Assembly: GCA_005878525.1 (NCBI GenBank)
Contig: VBMB01000140.1
Location: 1 to 33,744, forward strand
DNA length: 33,744 bases
From: Methanobacteriota archaeon
GTDB taxonomy: Archaea; Thermoplasmatota; Thermoplasmata; RBG-16-68-12
Direction of reading: 5' to 3'
The notes under the pieces are model-generated. The model had not been told where the DNA came from, did not search any database, and saw only the letters and a program-made list of their open reading frames with translations. Below are positions 17,207 to 24,379 of the stretch, piece by piece. The stretch's first letter is position 1. Each line of letters begins with the position of its first letter. The position numbers were made by a program, and so were the translations under genes.

Positions 17207-18049
17207 TCACCATGAGCGAAGGACGGGCCGTGTCAGGCACGTCGCGCCGCCTTCGGCTTTGAGGGAAATTTCCTTTCCACGGTACGTCCGGACGCGACAG
17301 CCGACGTCTTTCAGTCGCGCTTCCGTGACCGGATTCCCTTCGAGCATGATGCAATCGCGCGGCGCGACTGCGAGCACGTTCGGCGCCATCGTCTGGAATT
17401 CCTCGTCAGGGACTTCGACGAAATCGAACCCGTGTTCCCGGAGGAACTTCCAGAACGGGACCGGGAAGAGACGCGGATAGACGACCGCGAGGTCGTCGTC
17501 CAGGAGGCTGACGAGCGACATCAAGTGCAAGCAGGCTTCCGGGCCTCGAAAGGATGGGAGGGGAACCGGCACCGCTTCGATCCCGATTGCCTCCACGGCC
17601 TCGCGAATCTGCCGCAGCCCTTCGTTGTTGGTCCGGAAGCCTTGGCCTACGGCGAGGGTGTCGTGGTCCACCCACAACAGATCTCCTCCCTCCGCGGTCG
17701 CATCGTTGTGCAGGGTCGCGAGGATCGGAACGCCGAACGATCCGAAGGCCCGTGCCATCGAGCCCTCTTCGCCGCGGCGGAGCTCTTTCCCCATCCGGAG
17801 GATGACCGCGCCGCGGTCTGTGACGATCGCCGGATCGTGCACAAAGATCGAATCCGCTTTCTCCGGCTGCGGCTCCTCGTGATACAGGACCTCAATTCCA
17901 GAGCGCTTGAGCAGTTCGACGAGTGCGTCGTGCTCTTTCTGAGCCGCGGTAAGGTCCGGTTTCGCCGCATAGCCCCATCGATTTGGGTCCGACACGGCGA
18001 ACGATGCGTCGGGTCGCCGCATGAGCACCGTGCGAAGCGGGTCCGACAT
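17207..18049 (-). CDS. arginine deiminase/DDAH-family amidinohydrolase
   Basis: The 280-residue product has the guanidino-group-modifying fold of dimethylarginine dimethylaminohydrolases (DDAH) and arginine deiminases. From ATG 18049, the landmarks are ADSIFVHDPAIV, EGGDLLWVD, GQGFRTN (the guanidine- or carboxylate-binding RTN motif), the catalytic histidine in CLHLMSLV (residue 175) and the nucleophilic cysteine in GGATCLTRP (residue 271) near the C-terminus. DDAH would release citrulline and dimethylamine from dimethylarginine; other members hydrolyse arginine or transfer amidino groups. It lies antisense between two DmdA-like genes, so a link to methylamine chemistry is possible but unproven. 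A GTG at 18076 is an alternative start. Confidence 0.82.
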   Translation of the reverse strand: MSDPLRTVLMRRPDASFAVSDPNRWGYAAKPDLTAAQKEHDALVELLKRSGIEVLYHEEPQPEKADSIFVHDPAIVTDRGAVILRMGKELRRGEEGSMARAFGSFGVPILATLHNDATAEGGDLLWVDHDTLAVGQGFRTNNEGLRQIREAVEAIGIEAVPVPLPSFRGPEACLHLMSLVSLLDDDLAVVYPRLFPVPFWKFLREHGFDFVEVPDEEFQTMAPNVLAVAPRDCIMLEGNPVTEARLKDVGCRVRTYRGKEISLKAEGGATCLTRPVLRSW

Positions 18050-18137
18050 GCTTTGGCTTCCGTAGGTGCGTGTCACGCTCGGCCTCGACGAGGAAGCGAC
18101 GCGGACCTCTTACCCTTTGGCCCCTCGAAGACGGGCG

Positions 18138-18148
18138 TCAAATAAGCG
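18138..18148 (+). promoter_or_regulatory. TATA-like box for DmdA-like gene 2
   Basis: TCAAATAAGCG, about 40 bases upstream of GTG 18182, matches the element at 15961 in front of copy 1, and the similarity runs on for about 20 bases into the leader. Confidence 0.55.
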
Positions 18149-18181
18149 CTCCGCATTCCGTTCGGATCGAGGGGACGACGC

Positions 18182-19336
18182 GTGGTCATCGAAGGCGGAC
18201 AGACGACGCTCTACTTCGGACCTTGGTACCGGAAGTCGCCGTTCTTCGATGCGGCCCAGCGCGCAGGCTGCTACGGGTACGACGTCTACAACAAGATGTA
18301 CATCCCGAGCAACTTCGCGGATCCCGTCGAGGAATACTGGCACCTCGTGAATCACGTGACCATCTGGGACGTGGGATGCGAACGACAGGTGGAGATCCGC
18401 GGTCCCGACGGGTACGAGTTCATGGAGTACCTCACGCCCCGGGACCTCAGCACGTGCAAGGTGGGCCAGGCGAAGTACGTCGTCCTGACGGACGAGCAAG
18501 GCGGTCTCGTCAACGATCCGGTCCTCACGCGCCTCGCGAAGAACCGGTTCTGGCTCTCCACGGCGGACAGCGACGTGCTCCTGTGGGCCAAAGGGGTCTC
18601 ATACCACTCGGACTTCGACGTCGAGCTTAGCGAACCGGATGTTTCGCCGATGCAAATCCAGGGCCCGAAATCGAAGCAGGTGCTCCGGTCGCTCGTGGGC
18701 CCGCGGGTCCTGGATCTCGAATATTATCACTTCCTGGAGGCGAAGATCGATGGCATCCCGGTACTCGTGACGCGGACGGGCTGGTCCGCCGAAGTCGGGT
18801 ACGAGATCTATCTCCGCGACGGCAGCCGCGGCACGGACCTGTGGGACCGTGTGATGGACGCCGGGAGGCCCTTCAACCTCCGGCCCACGGGCCCCTCCGA
18901 GTACCGTCGGATCGAGGCGGGCATCCTGAACTATCCCTCCGACATCAACTTGGAGTACAACCCGTACGAGGCGGGGCTCGGTTGGCTCGTCGACCTCGAG
19001 AAGAAACACGACTTCATCGGACGGACGTCGCTGAAGAAAATCAAGAAGGAAGGACCGAAGAGGAAACTCGTGGGCGTGGCAGTCCCCGGAGATGAGGTCG
19101 TCCGGCCTTGGCTCCCGCATCCGTGGCCGGTTCGGAAGGACGGGAAGGAGATCGGAATTCTCACGGCGCTCGCGATGTCGCCTCGACTGAAGAAGAACAT
19201 CGGATACGCGTGGGTACTGACCCCTGTGTCGAAACTGGGTACAGAAATGGAAATCGTCACGCCGGCCGGTTCGCGGAGAGCGATTGTCGTCAAGAGACCG
19301 TTCATCGATCCGAAAAAGGAAGTTCCGAAGTCGTGA
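18182..19336 (+). CDS. DmdA/GcvT-like aminomethyltransferase-family protein, copy 2
   Basis: The second paralogue (384 residues) starts at GTG 18182 with VIEGGQTTLYFGPWYRKSP. It keeps all the blocks seen in copy 1: YNKMYIPSNF, IWDVGCERQVEIRG, GGLVNDPVLTRL, VSPMQIQGPKSKQV, VTRTGWSAEVGYEIYL and RRIEAGILNYPSDINLEYNP, ending VVKRPFIDPKKEVPKS. The family fold binds a folate-like carrier; in true DmdA the substrate is dimethylsulfoniopropionate. Substrate-side residues differ among the three copies (for example YNKMYIPSNF here against YNHMLMPGLY in copy 3), so the copies may have different substrates. It has its own promoter, shared in sequence with copy 1. No gcvH, gcvP or dehydrogenase partner is nearby. 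Confidence 0.87.
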   Translation: MVIEGGQTTLYFGPWYRKSPFFDAAQRAGCYGYDVYNKMYIPSNFADPVEEYWHLVNHVTIWDVGCERQVEIRGPDGYEFMEYLTPRDLSTCKVGQAKYVVLTDEQGGLVNDPVLTRLAKNRFWLSTADSDVLLWAKGVSYHSDFDVELSEPDVSPMQIQGPKSKQVLRSLVGPRVLDLEYYHFLEAKIDGIPVLVTRTGWSAEVGYEIYLRDGSRGTDLWDRVMDAGRPFNLRPTGPSEYRRIEAGILNYPSDINLEYNPYEAGLGWLVDLEKKHDFIGRTSLKKIKKEGPKRKLVGVAVPGDEVVRPWLPHPWPVRKDGKEIGILTALAMSPRLKKNIGYAWVLTPVSKLGTEMEIVTPAGSRRAIVVKRPFIDPKKEVPKS

Positions 19337-19432
19337 TCTTTACCGAGTCACGAATTGCCTCGAGCGATTTTCCGGCATCGCCAAAACGCTCATCTAGCCT
19401 CCCACCTTCCCCGTCCCAAATCAGGAGGTGGT

Positions 19433-20632
19433 ATGATACCCGGCCACACGCGCGACGGTGTCCTGACGGAAGCGACGAACGACTACGCGGGTCCGATTCT
19501 CCCGGGATTCCGGGAGACGGCATGGATCCAGAAATCGCCGTACTTCCATCGGGCCGCCAAGCACGGCGTTCGGGCGTACGACCTCTACAACCACATGCTC
19601 ATGCCGGGCCTCTACACCGACCCCGTGGAGGAGTACTGGCATCTCGTCAACCACGTGACGTTGTGGGACGTCGGCGTGGAGCGGCAGGTCGAGATCGACG
19701 GCCCGGATGGACTCGAGTTCATGCAGATGCTCACCCCGCGAGACATGCAGAAATGCGCGGTCGGCGAGTGCAAGTACGTGCTCCTGACGACTCCTGACGG
19801 CGGGATCATCAACGACCCGGTCCTCCTTCGCCTCGGGCAGAACCATTTCTGGCTCTCGTTGTCGGACTGGGACGTGATCTTCTGGTGCAAGGGCGTTGCG
19901 GTCAATGCGGGCCTCGACGTCAACGTGCGAGAGCCCGATGTGTCGCCGCTCCAGTTGCAGGGCCCGAAGTCGAAGGACGTCATGGTGGCGCTCTTCGGCG
20001 AGGAAATCCTCGACCTCGAGTACTATCACCTGCGGGAGACGGAGCTCGACGGAATCCCGCTCGTCATCACGCGGACGGGCTGGAGCGCAGAGCGCGGCTA
20101 CGAGCTGTATTTGCGCAATTCGAAGTTCGGCGAGAAACTCTGGGATGCGGTCATGGCCGCGGGGACGAAGCACGATATCCGGCCCATCGCCCCGTCGGAA
20201 ATTCGTCGGATCGAGGCGGGCATCCTGAACTACAGCTCGGACATCATGCTCGACAACAACCCGTACGAGGTCGGGCTCGGATGGACCGTGGACGAAGACA
20301 AGAAATCGGATTATCTCGGGAAAGCGGCGCTCGGCCGAATCAAGGAGGAGGGCGTGAAACGGAAACTCGTCGGGATCGAGGTCGAGGGTTCGCCGCTCGG
20401 AGCCTGGATCCCGGACTATTGGGACGTCTACGCGGACGACCGGAAGGTCGGCCACGTCACCTCGTTGACCTATTCGCCGCGGCTCGAGAAGAATATCGGC
20501 TATGCACTCCTCGGGATTGATCACGCGAAGATCGGCACGAGGCTGCGGGTGTCGACGACGAAAGGGACCCGCGGCGCCACGGTGGTGAAGAAGCCGTTCG
20601 TCGACCCGAAGAAAGATATTCCGAAGTCGTGA
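19433..20632 (+). CDS. DmdA/GcvT-like aminomethyltransferase-family protein, copy 3
   Basis: The third paralogue (399 residues) has a longer N-terminus than copies 1 and 2 (MIPGHTRDGVLTEATND, then PGFRETAWIQKSPYFHRAAKHG). It then shows the shared blocks YNHMLMPGLY, LWDVGVERQVEIDG, GGIINDPVLLRL, VSPLQLQGPKSKDV, ITRTGWSAERGYELYL and RRIEAGILNYSSDIMLDNNP, ending VVKKPFVDPKKDIPKS. In the TGW block Ala-Glu-Arg replaces Ala-Glu-Val of the other copies. ATG 19433 has a strong AGGAGGTG site 3-4 bases upstream, unlike copies 1 and 2, so translation is controlled differently. The substrate is unknown; sarcosine, dimethylglycine, DMSP and methoxy-aromatics are all handled by relatives. Confidence 0.88.
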   Translation: MIPGHTRDGVLTEATNDYAGPILPGFRETAWIQKSPYFHRAAKHGVRAYDLYNHMLMPGLYTDPVEEYWHLVNHVTLWDVGVERQVEIDGPDGLEFMQMLTPRDMQKCAVGECKYVLLTTPDGGIINDPVLLRLGQNHFWLSLSDWDVIFWCKGVAVNAGLDVNVREPDVSPLQLQGPKSKDVMVALFGEEILDLEYYHLRETELDGIPLVITRTGWSAERGYELYLRNSKFGEKLWDAVMAAGTKHDIRPIAPSEIRRIEAGILNYSSDIMLDNNPYEVGLGWTVDEDKKSDYLGKAALGRIKEEGVKRKLVGIEVEGSPLGAWIPDYWDVYADDRKVGHVTSLTYSPRLEKNIGYALLGIDHAKIGTRLRVSTTKGTRGATVVKKPFVDPKKDIPKS

Positions 20633-20681
20633 GGTCGTCCGCGGTCAAGGTTGAAGTAGCGCGCGCGCCGTCGGTGCGGCG

Positions 20682-21509
20682 ATGAGCCTAACCCTTGGAT
20701 CTCGAGTCACGCTGAACGACGGGAACCAGATTCCAGTCTTGGGCCTGGGCATGTGGCAGGCCGGCTCCGGGAAGGCGACCCGGAACGCGGTCGCGGTCGC
20801 CCTCCAAATCGGATACCGCCTGTTCGATACCGCGAAGCTGTACGGGAACGAACGCGACGTCGGAGTCGCGGTCCGGGAAAGCGGGATTCCGCGGAAAGAG
20901 GTCTTCGTCACAACGAAACTCTGGAACAACGACCATGGCTACGAGTCGGCGTTGCGGGCGTTCGAAAAGAGTCGCCACGAACTCGGCCTCGATTATGTCG
21001 ATTTGTATCTCATCCACTGGCCGGTACCGGGCCTGCGACACGAATCGTGGAAGGCGTTGCTGAAGATCCACGACGAGGGGCTCGCCCGCTCGATCGGCGT
21101 CAGCAACTACACGATCCGCCACCTCGAAGAGCTGCTCCCGGCAACACCGATTCCACCCGCCGTGAACCAAGTCGAATTCCATCCCTTCCTGTACCAGAAG
21201 GACCTGCTCGAGTTCTGCGTGAAGCATCGGGTTCAGCTGGAGGCGTACAGTCCCCTCACGCGCGGACATCGACTCAACCATCCGGTCATCACTCAGGTGG
21301 CTGCGAAGTACGCGCGGACGCCGGCTCAGGTCCTGATTCGATGGAGCCTACAGCACGGGCTCGTCGTCATCCCGAAATCGATACGCCCGGACCGCGTTCG
21401 AGAGAACGCGGCCGTCTTCGACTTCGAGTTGAAGCGAGAGGACATGGAGCGCCTCGACTCGCTCGATGAGAGCTCGCACGTGGCGTGGAATCCCGAAGAC
21501 CTGCCGTGA
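20682..21509 (+). CDS. aldo/keto reductase
   Basis: The 275-residue NADPH-dependent aldo/keto reductase has the full catalytic tetrad: Asp49 and Tyr54 (FDTAKLYGNE), Lys79 (TTKLW) and His112 (LIHWPVPG). The cofactor site shows IGVSNY and IPKSIRPDRVRENAAVFDF. Length and motif order match AKR5-type 2,5-diketo-gluconate reductase-like enzymes, which reduce a broad range of aldehydes and ketones. It begins 49 bases after the third DmdA-like gene on the same strand and might be co-transcribed. One speculative role is clearing aldehydes such as formaldehyde-derived or dicarbonyl products. The ATG at 20682 gives a normal N-terminus. Confidence 0.92.
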   Translation: MSLTLGSRVTLNDGNQIPVLGLGMWQAGSGKATRNAVAVALQIGYRLFDTAKLYGNERDVGVAVRESGIPRKEVFVTTKLWNNDHGYESALRAFEKSRHELGLDYVDLYLIHWPVPGLRHESWKALLKIHDEGLARSIGVSNYTIRHLEELLPATPIPPAVNQVEFHPFLYQKDLLEFCVKHRVQLEAYSPLTRGHRLNHPVITQVAAKYARTPAQVLIRWSLQHGLVVIPKSIRPDRVRENAAVFDFELKREDMERLDSLDESSHVAWNPEDLP

Positions 21510-21567
21510 CGATTCCGACATCCCGCCCATCGGGGGAGGCTTTACCCGCGAGCCGCGATTCCCCGCC

Positions 21568-22374
21568 GTGGTCCGTCCGAACTATGAACTCCCGGACGAT
21601 CTCGGCCCCGCGTCCCTCGCGGATCGTCGGAGGTTCTACCGCGAATTGATGGACTTCCGCTCCGCGGCGAAGTGGATGGCGCGTCCCAACGGCGAGCGGG
21701 TGTACGCCCTCATCCTCGGACGGCATTCCGGAATCTATCCCCGGCGCTTCCGGCACCTGAAGAACGTTCCCCTGATCGTCGACGACGCCGGCGACGTGGG
21801 GGAGCTTCGTCCCTACCTCGTGAAGTACCTGCCGGAAGGCGTCTACTACGATCGGAATGTGTACACGTCCTTGGATGCGGCCCGCAAGGCTCGCCTCGAC
21901 TATGCACGCGCCTGGCGGAGTCCCCTGTTCCGGGGGCAAGAGCTCGCCTTCGATCTGGATCCGGAGAACCTGGACTGCCCGATCCACGGAGACATCGAGG
22001 CGAAGATGCGCCGCCATCAGGGCCTGTCGTTCTGCGATTGGGAGTTCGAAGAGGTCCGTCGTCAGGCGGTCGCGTTGTACGAGGAGCTCTCCGAACAATG
22101 GACCCGGCTAAAGCTCGTCTACTCCGGCCGCGGATTCCATGTCCACGTCTTCGACGACGACGCCTTTCACTTGTCGCGGAAGGAGCGAACCCGGATCGCC
22201 ACGCGGTTCGCGCAACGATATGCGATCGACGAATGGGTCACCTCCGGCGAGATGCGGCTCATCCGCCTCCCGTATTCCCTTCACGGAATGGTCTCCCGGA
22301 TCGTCATCCCGCTTCCCCGCGGTGATGTGTCGAAGTTCCGCTACGACGACCCTCGGACGGTCCCGCGCCTTTAG
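21568..22374 (+). CDS. compact PriS-like (archaeo-eukaryotic primase superfamily) protein
   Basis: The 268-residue protein has the catalytic core of the archaeal/eukaryotic primase small subunit. The metal-binding pair is ELAFDLDPEN (Asp129, Asp131). CPIH and SFCDW (Cys137, His140, Cys156) look like a zinc site. VYSGRGFHVHVFD (His191) is the nucleotide-binding motif, IDEWVT supplies the third acidic residue (Asp221), and RLIRLPYSLHG (His239) is the last conserved block. Canonical archaeal PriS has about 330-400 residues, so this is a shortened form or paralogue. No large-subunit gene is nearby. GTG 21568 is chosen because a TTTACCC element lies about 27 bases upstream, giving a leaderless start; the frame stays open back into the aldo/keto reductase gene. 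Confidence 0.8.
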   Translation: MVRPNYELPDDLGPASLADRRRFYRELMDFRSAAKWMARPNGERVYALILGRHSGIYPRRFRHLKNVPLIVDDAGDVGELRPYLVKYLPEGVYYDRNVYTSLDAARKARLDYARAWRSPLFRGQELAFDLDPENLDCPIHGDIEAKMRRHQGLSFCDWEFEEVRRQAVALYEELSEQWTRLKLVYSGRGFHVHVFDDDAFHLSRKERTRIATRFAQRYAIDEWVTSGEMRLIRLPYSLHGMVSRIVIPLPRGDVSKFRYDDPRTVPRL

Positions 22375-22381
22375 CTGCCGC

Positions 22382-22882
22382 CTACTTCTTCGCCTTCTTT
22401 TCCTTGCGGCCGGCGTAATAGGCTTTCTTCTTCGCGGCCTTCTTCGATTTCTTCTTCTTGGCCATCGACGTCCGCATGCGCCGCGGGGATTGAAGCCTTT
22501 CGCCTTGCGGAATGTAGGCGATGCCCTGGATCTCGACCTTCATGCCGAGGAGCAGATCGGCGCGGACCGTCGCCCGAGCCGGTCGAGGTTCTGCGGCGAA
22601 GGATTCCGAGTACACTTCGTTCATCCCGCGAAAGTCCTCGAGGTCCTTCAGATACACGGTCGTCGAGAGGACGTGGTCGAGGCTCGAGCCCGCGGCTTCG
22701 ACGACCTTTCGAAAGTTTTCCAGGGTCTTCCGAGTCTGGAACCGGACGTCCCCCTCGATGACTTTGCCATCCACGCCCAGGGGTCCTTGCCCCGCGACGA
22801 AGACGAGATCCCCGAACTTCACGCCCCAGGAGAACGGGAGTCCGATCGCGGGAAGGTCGGTCTGGATCGCTTCTTTGTGCAT
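22382..22882 (-). CDS. RidA-family enamine/imine deaminase-like protein with lysine-rich tail
   Basis: Residues 1-125 form a RidA (YjgF/UK114) domain: FVAGQGPLGVDG, FQTRKTLENFRKVVEAAG, VLSTTVYLKDLEDF and the terminal block RPARATVRADLLLGMKVEIQGIAYIP with the conserved Arg103 and Glu117. RidA trimers hydrolyse reactive enamines/imines made by pyridoxal enzymes, and some bind RNA or act as chaperones. After the domain comes a 41-residue extension whose last 27 residues (from Met140) contain 14 lysines. Such a tail is not typical of the family and could bind nucleic acid. ATG 22465 would allow the tail to be made separately, but it is in frame with RidA, so a fusion is the simpler reading. It converges on the PriS-like gene with a 7-base gap. 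Confidence 0.85.
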   Translation of the reverse strand: MHKEAIQTDLPAIGLPFSWGVKFGDLVFVAGQGPLGVDGKVIEGDVRFQTRKTLENFRKVVEAAGSSLDHVLSTTVYLKDLEDFRGMNEVYSESFAAEPRPARATVRADLLLGMKVEIQGIAYIPQGERLQSPRRMRTSMAKKKKSKKAAKKKAYYAGRKEKKAKK

Positions 22883-22925
22883 GGTCCGCCCGTACCTCCG
22901 TCTCCCGTAATGAGGGTTGACAACC

Positions 22926-22938
22926 CCGACTTAGTCGG
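22926..22938. repeat. small inverted repeat upstream of the RidA gene
   Basis: CCGAC-TTA-GTCGG, 5-base arms with a 3-base spacer, covers the stop codon of the alkyltransferase fusion gene and lies 44 bases upstream of the RidA ATG. It could be an operator or a hairpin. A repeat of the same 5-3-5 layout, CCGAT-CCA-ATCGG, lies in the tag promoter. Confidence 0.4.
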
Positions 22939-24157
22939 CGGGGTGGGATGACGAGCGAGGCGGGACCGCTTTTCTAGGACCGTCGTTCCGATTGCGCTCT
23001 GTGGATTGCGTCCTCATCGCGAGGGCCAAACTTGCCCCCTCTCGTTCAAGGAGCTTCCGCTTCGTCTCGGGGCCGCCCTCGGAGGAGTAGTTCCCGAGTC
23101 CGCCGGACTTCGGGACCACCCGGTGGCACGGAATGACGATGACCGCCGGGTTCCGCGCGCAGGCGGTCCCGACCGCGCGGCTCGCTCCCGGTCGACCCAG
23201 GCGCCGGGCGATCTCCCCGTACGTGATCGTCTCGCCCGGGGGAATCGTTCGCAGGAAATCGAGGACCTCCCTCTCGAACGGCGCGACCTCGAGGGCGACC
23301 GGAATGTCCCGCAGATCCCCGTTCCCCGTGTGGACATGTTCGAGGATCCGGGCTAGATATGGGTGGTCCGATCCTGCGGTCTCCGTCGGAGCCTTGCGGG
23401 CCAGCCTCACCGCGGCGACGCGATTCCCCAAGACCTCGAGCTGGACGTACAGCCCGAGTTCGCGACTGAACTTCGAGTAGACCTCCAACGCTTCGCCGTC
23501 TCCCCTGCCGGAACGCACACGGACCATCGGCAGCATCGCCCGGACCACATGATGCTCGGCCCGATTCAGGTGCTGTTCGAAGGTGCTCCGAGCGATGCCG
23601 AGAGAAAGGCTGACCTGTTCCGTCGTCGCCTTCCGTGGGAACTCGTAGTAGCCGGCTTCGTACGCCGCGAGGAGGGCCCGCGCCTGCTTCTCGGTGAGCG
23701 TGGGCAAGAACAGAGGGGACGAATAGGTGACTCGATCTCCGCGGCTCGGGACGGGGCGCCGCTTCGAAACGAGGCGGGCACCCGGGAACTGATCGAGCAG
23801 GGCTTGTGGGTCGGCCCCGTCCTCAAGGACCAAGGTCACCCGCGCTTCGCCACGCTGCCAACGAATCGGCGGGATGAGGTGCGCGCTCTGATCCGCGAGC
23901 GACGCGATGATTTCCTCCTCGCGGCCGGAGCCATCGAGCAATAGGGTGACCTCGTCCCCAGTCCTCGTTGCATGGAGGACCTTGCCGCCGGGGCCGTTAA
24001 TCTCGGTTGCCGCATCAATGCCGTCCACGTCTCCAAAGCACCGGAGGAGCAGGAGTCGGCCCAGAGGATACGCATCGATCGCGAGGCCCGGACGTCGTTC
24101 CGTGACTTCCTGGAGCGGCCCTTCGGAACGGGTCGCGAAGCTCATCTGGGTCGTCAT
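22931..24157 (-). CDS. Ada-like fusion: HTH_10 transcription regulator plus O6-alkylguanine-DNA alkyltransferase
   Basis: This 408-residue fusion has three parts. Residues 1-145 resemble the variable sensor-like N-terminal region of archaeal bacterio-opsin-activator (Bat/DmsR-type) regulators. Residues 152-207 are an HTH_10 domain: LPTLTEKQARALLAAYEAGYY, then TTEQVSLSLGIARSTFEQHL. Residues 225-375 are an O6-methylguanine-DNA methyltransferase with ITYGEIARRLG (Tyr313), the finger arginine in ASRAVG (Arg327), ARNP and the active-site IPCHRVV (acceptor Cys344). The design recalls bacterial Ada but with archaeal, unrelated regulator parts. The likely role is alkyl-damage repair coupled to gene control. 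ATG 24157 overlaps the stop of a possible 36-codon ORF and has a GAGGT site. Overlapping palindromes lie about 120 bases upstream. Confidence 0.87.
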   Translation of the reverse strand: MTTQMSFATRSEGPLQEVTERRPGLAIDAYPLGRLLLLRCFGDVDGIDAATEINGPGGKVLHATRTGDEVTLLLDGSGREEEIIASLADQSAHLIPPIRWQRGEARVTLVLEDGADPQALLDQFPGARLVSKRRPVPSRGDRVTYSSPLFLPTLTEKQARALLAAYEAGYYEFPRKATTEQVSLSLGIARSTFEQHLNRAEHHVVRAMLPMVRVRSGRGDGEALEVYSKFSRELGLYVQLEVLGNRVAAVRLARKAPTETAGSDHPYLARILEHVHTGNGDLRDIPVALEVAPFEREVLDFLRTIPPGETITYGEIARRLGRPGASRAVGTACARNPAVIVIPCHRVVPKSGGLGNYSSEGGPETKRKLLEREGASLALAMRTQSTERNRNDGPRKAVPPRSSSHPAD

Positions 24158-24264
24158 GCGACCTCATCCTCATCCGCGGAGCCGACCGTTCCGTGCTGAC
24201 CGGGCGCTTTCGCGGCTGGCTCGTTGGCCCGCATGCTTTCCGACAGGGCGGCCCAGGGCATCAT
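24154..24264 (-). CDS. possible 36-residue leader ORF before the Ada-like gene
   Basis: An ORF from ATG 24264 encodes MMPWAALSESMRANEPAAK and a tail ending SADEDEVA. Its stop overlaps the Ada-like ATG as ATGA, the kind of overlap used for translational coupling in this window (fdhF-like/fdhD, tag/repeat protein). I recognise no homology and it has no clear ribosome binding site, so it may be chance. If translated, it could act as a leader peptide. Confidence 0.25.
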   Translation of the reverse strand: MMPWAALSESMRANEPAAKAPGQHGTVGSADEDEVA

Positions 24265-24271
24265 TCTTGGG

Positions 24272-24296
24272 CCGGCGATCGCCGGTGATTCACCGG
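24272..24296. promoter_or_regulatory. overlapping palindromes, candidate operator of the Ada-like gene
   Basis: Two palindromes share a half-site: CCGGCGATCGCCGG (24272-24285, perfect) and CCGGTGA-T-TCACCGG (24282-24296, perfect arms around one base). They lie in the 222-base gap between the TfoX-N and Ada-like genes, just upstream of the possible leader ORF and about 20-50 bases downstream of a weak AT-rich CCAAATCAC. The layout fits binding of a dimeric regulator, possibly the HTH_10 fusion itself. Confidence 0.5.
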
Positions 24297-24379
24297 GCCG
24301 TGTGCGGGGCGTCGTGTGATTTGGAGGGATTCGATGCACGGCGTGCCCATCCGAATCGCACGGGATTCAGGTGCGCGGA

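Noticed and set aside
16004-20632. The three paralogues as glycine cleavage T-proteins
   Set aside because: No gcvH or gcvP genes are nearby, and the YNHMYLP, VERQVEI and GGIINDPVL segments resemble the DmdA branch more than GcvT.
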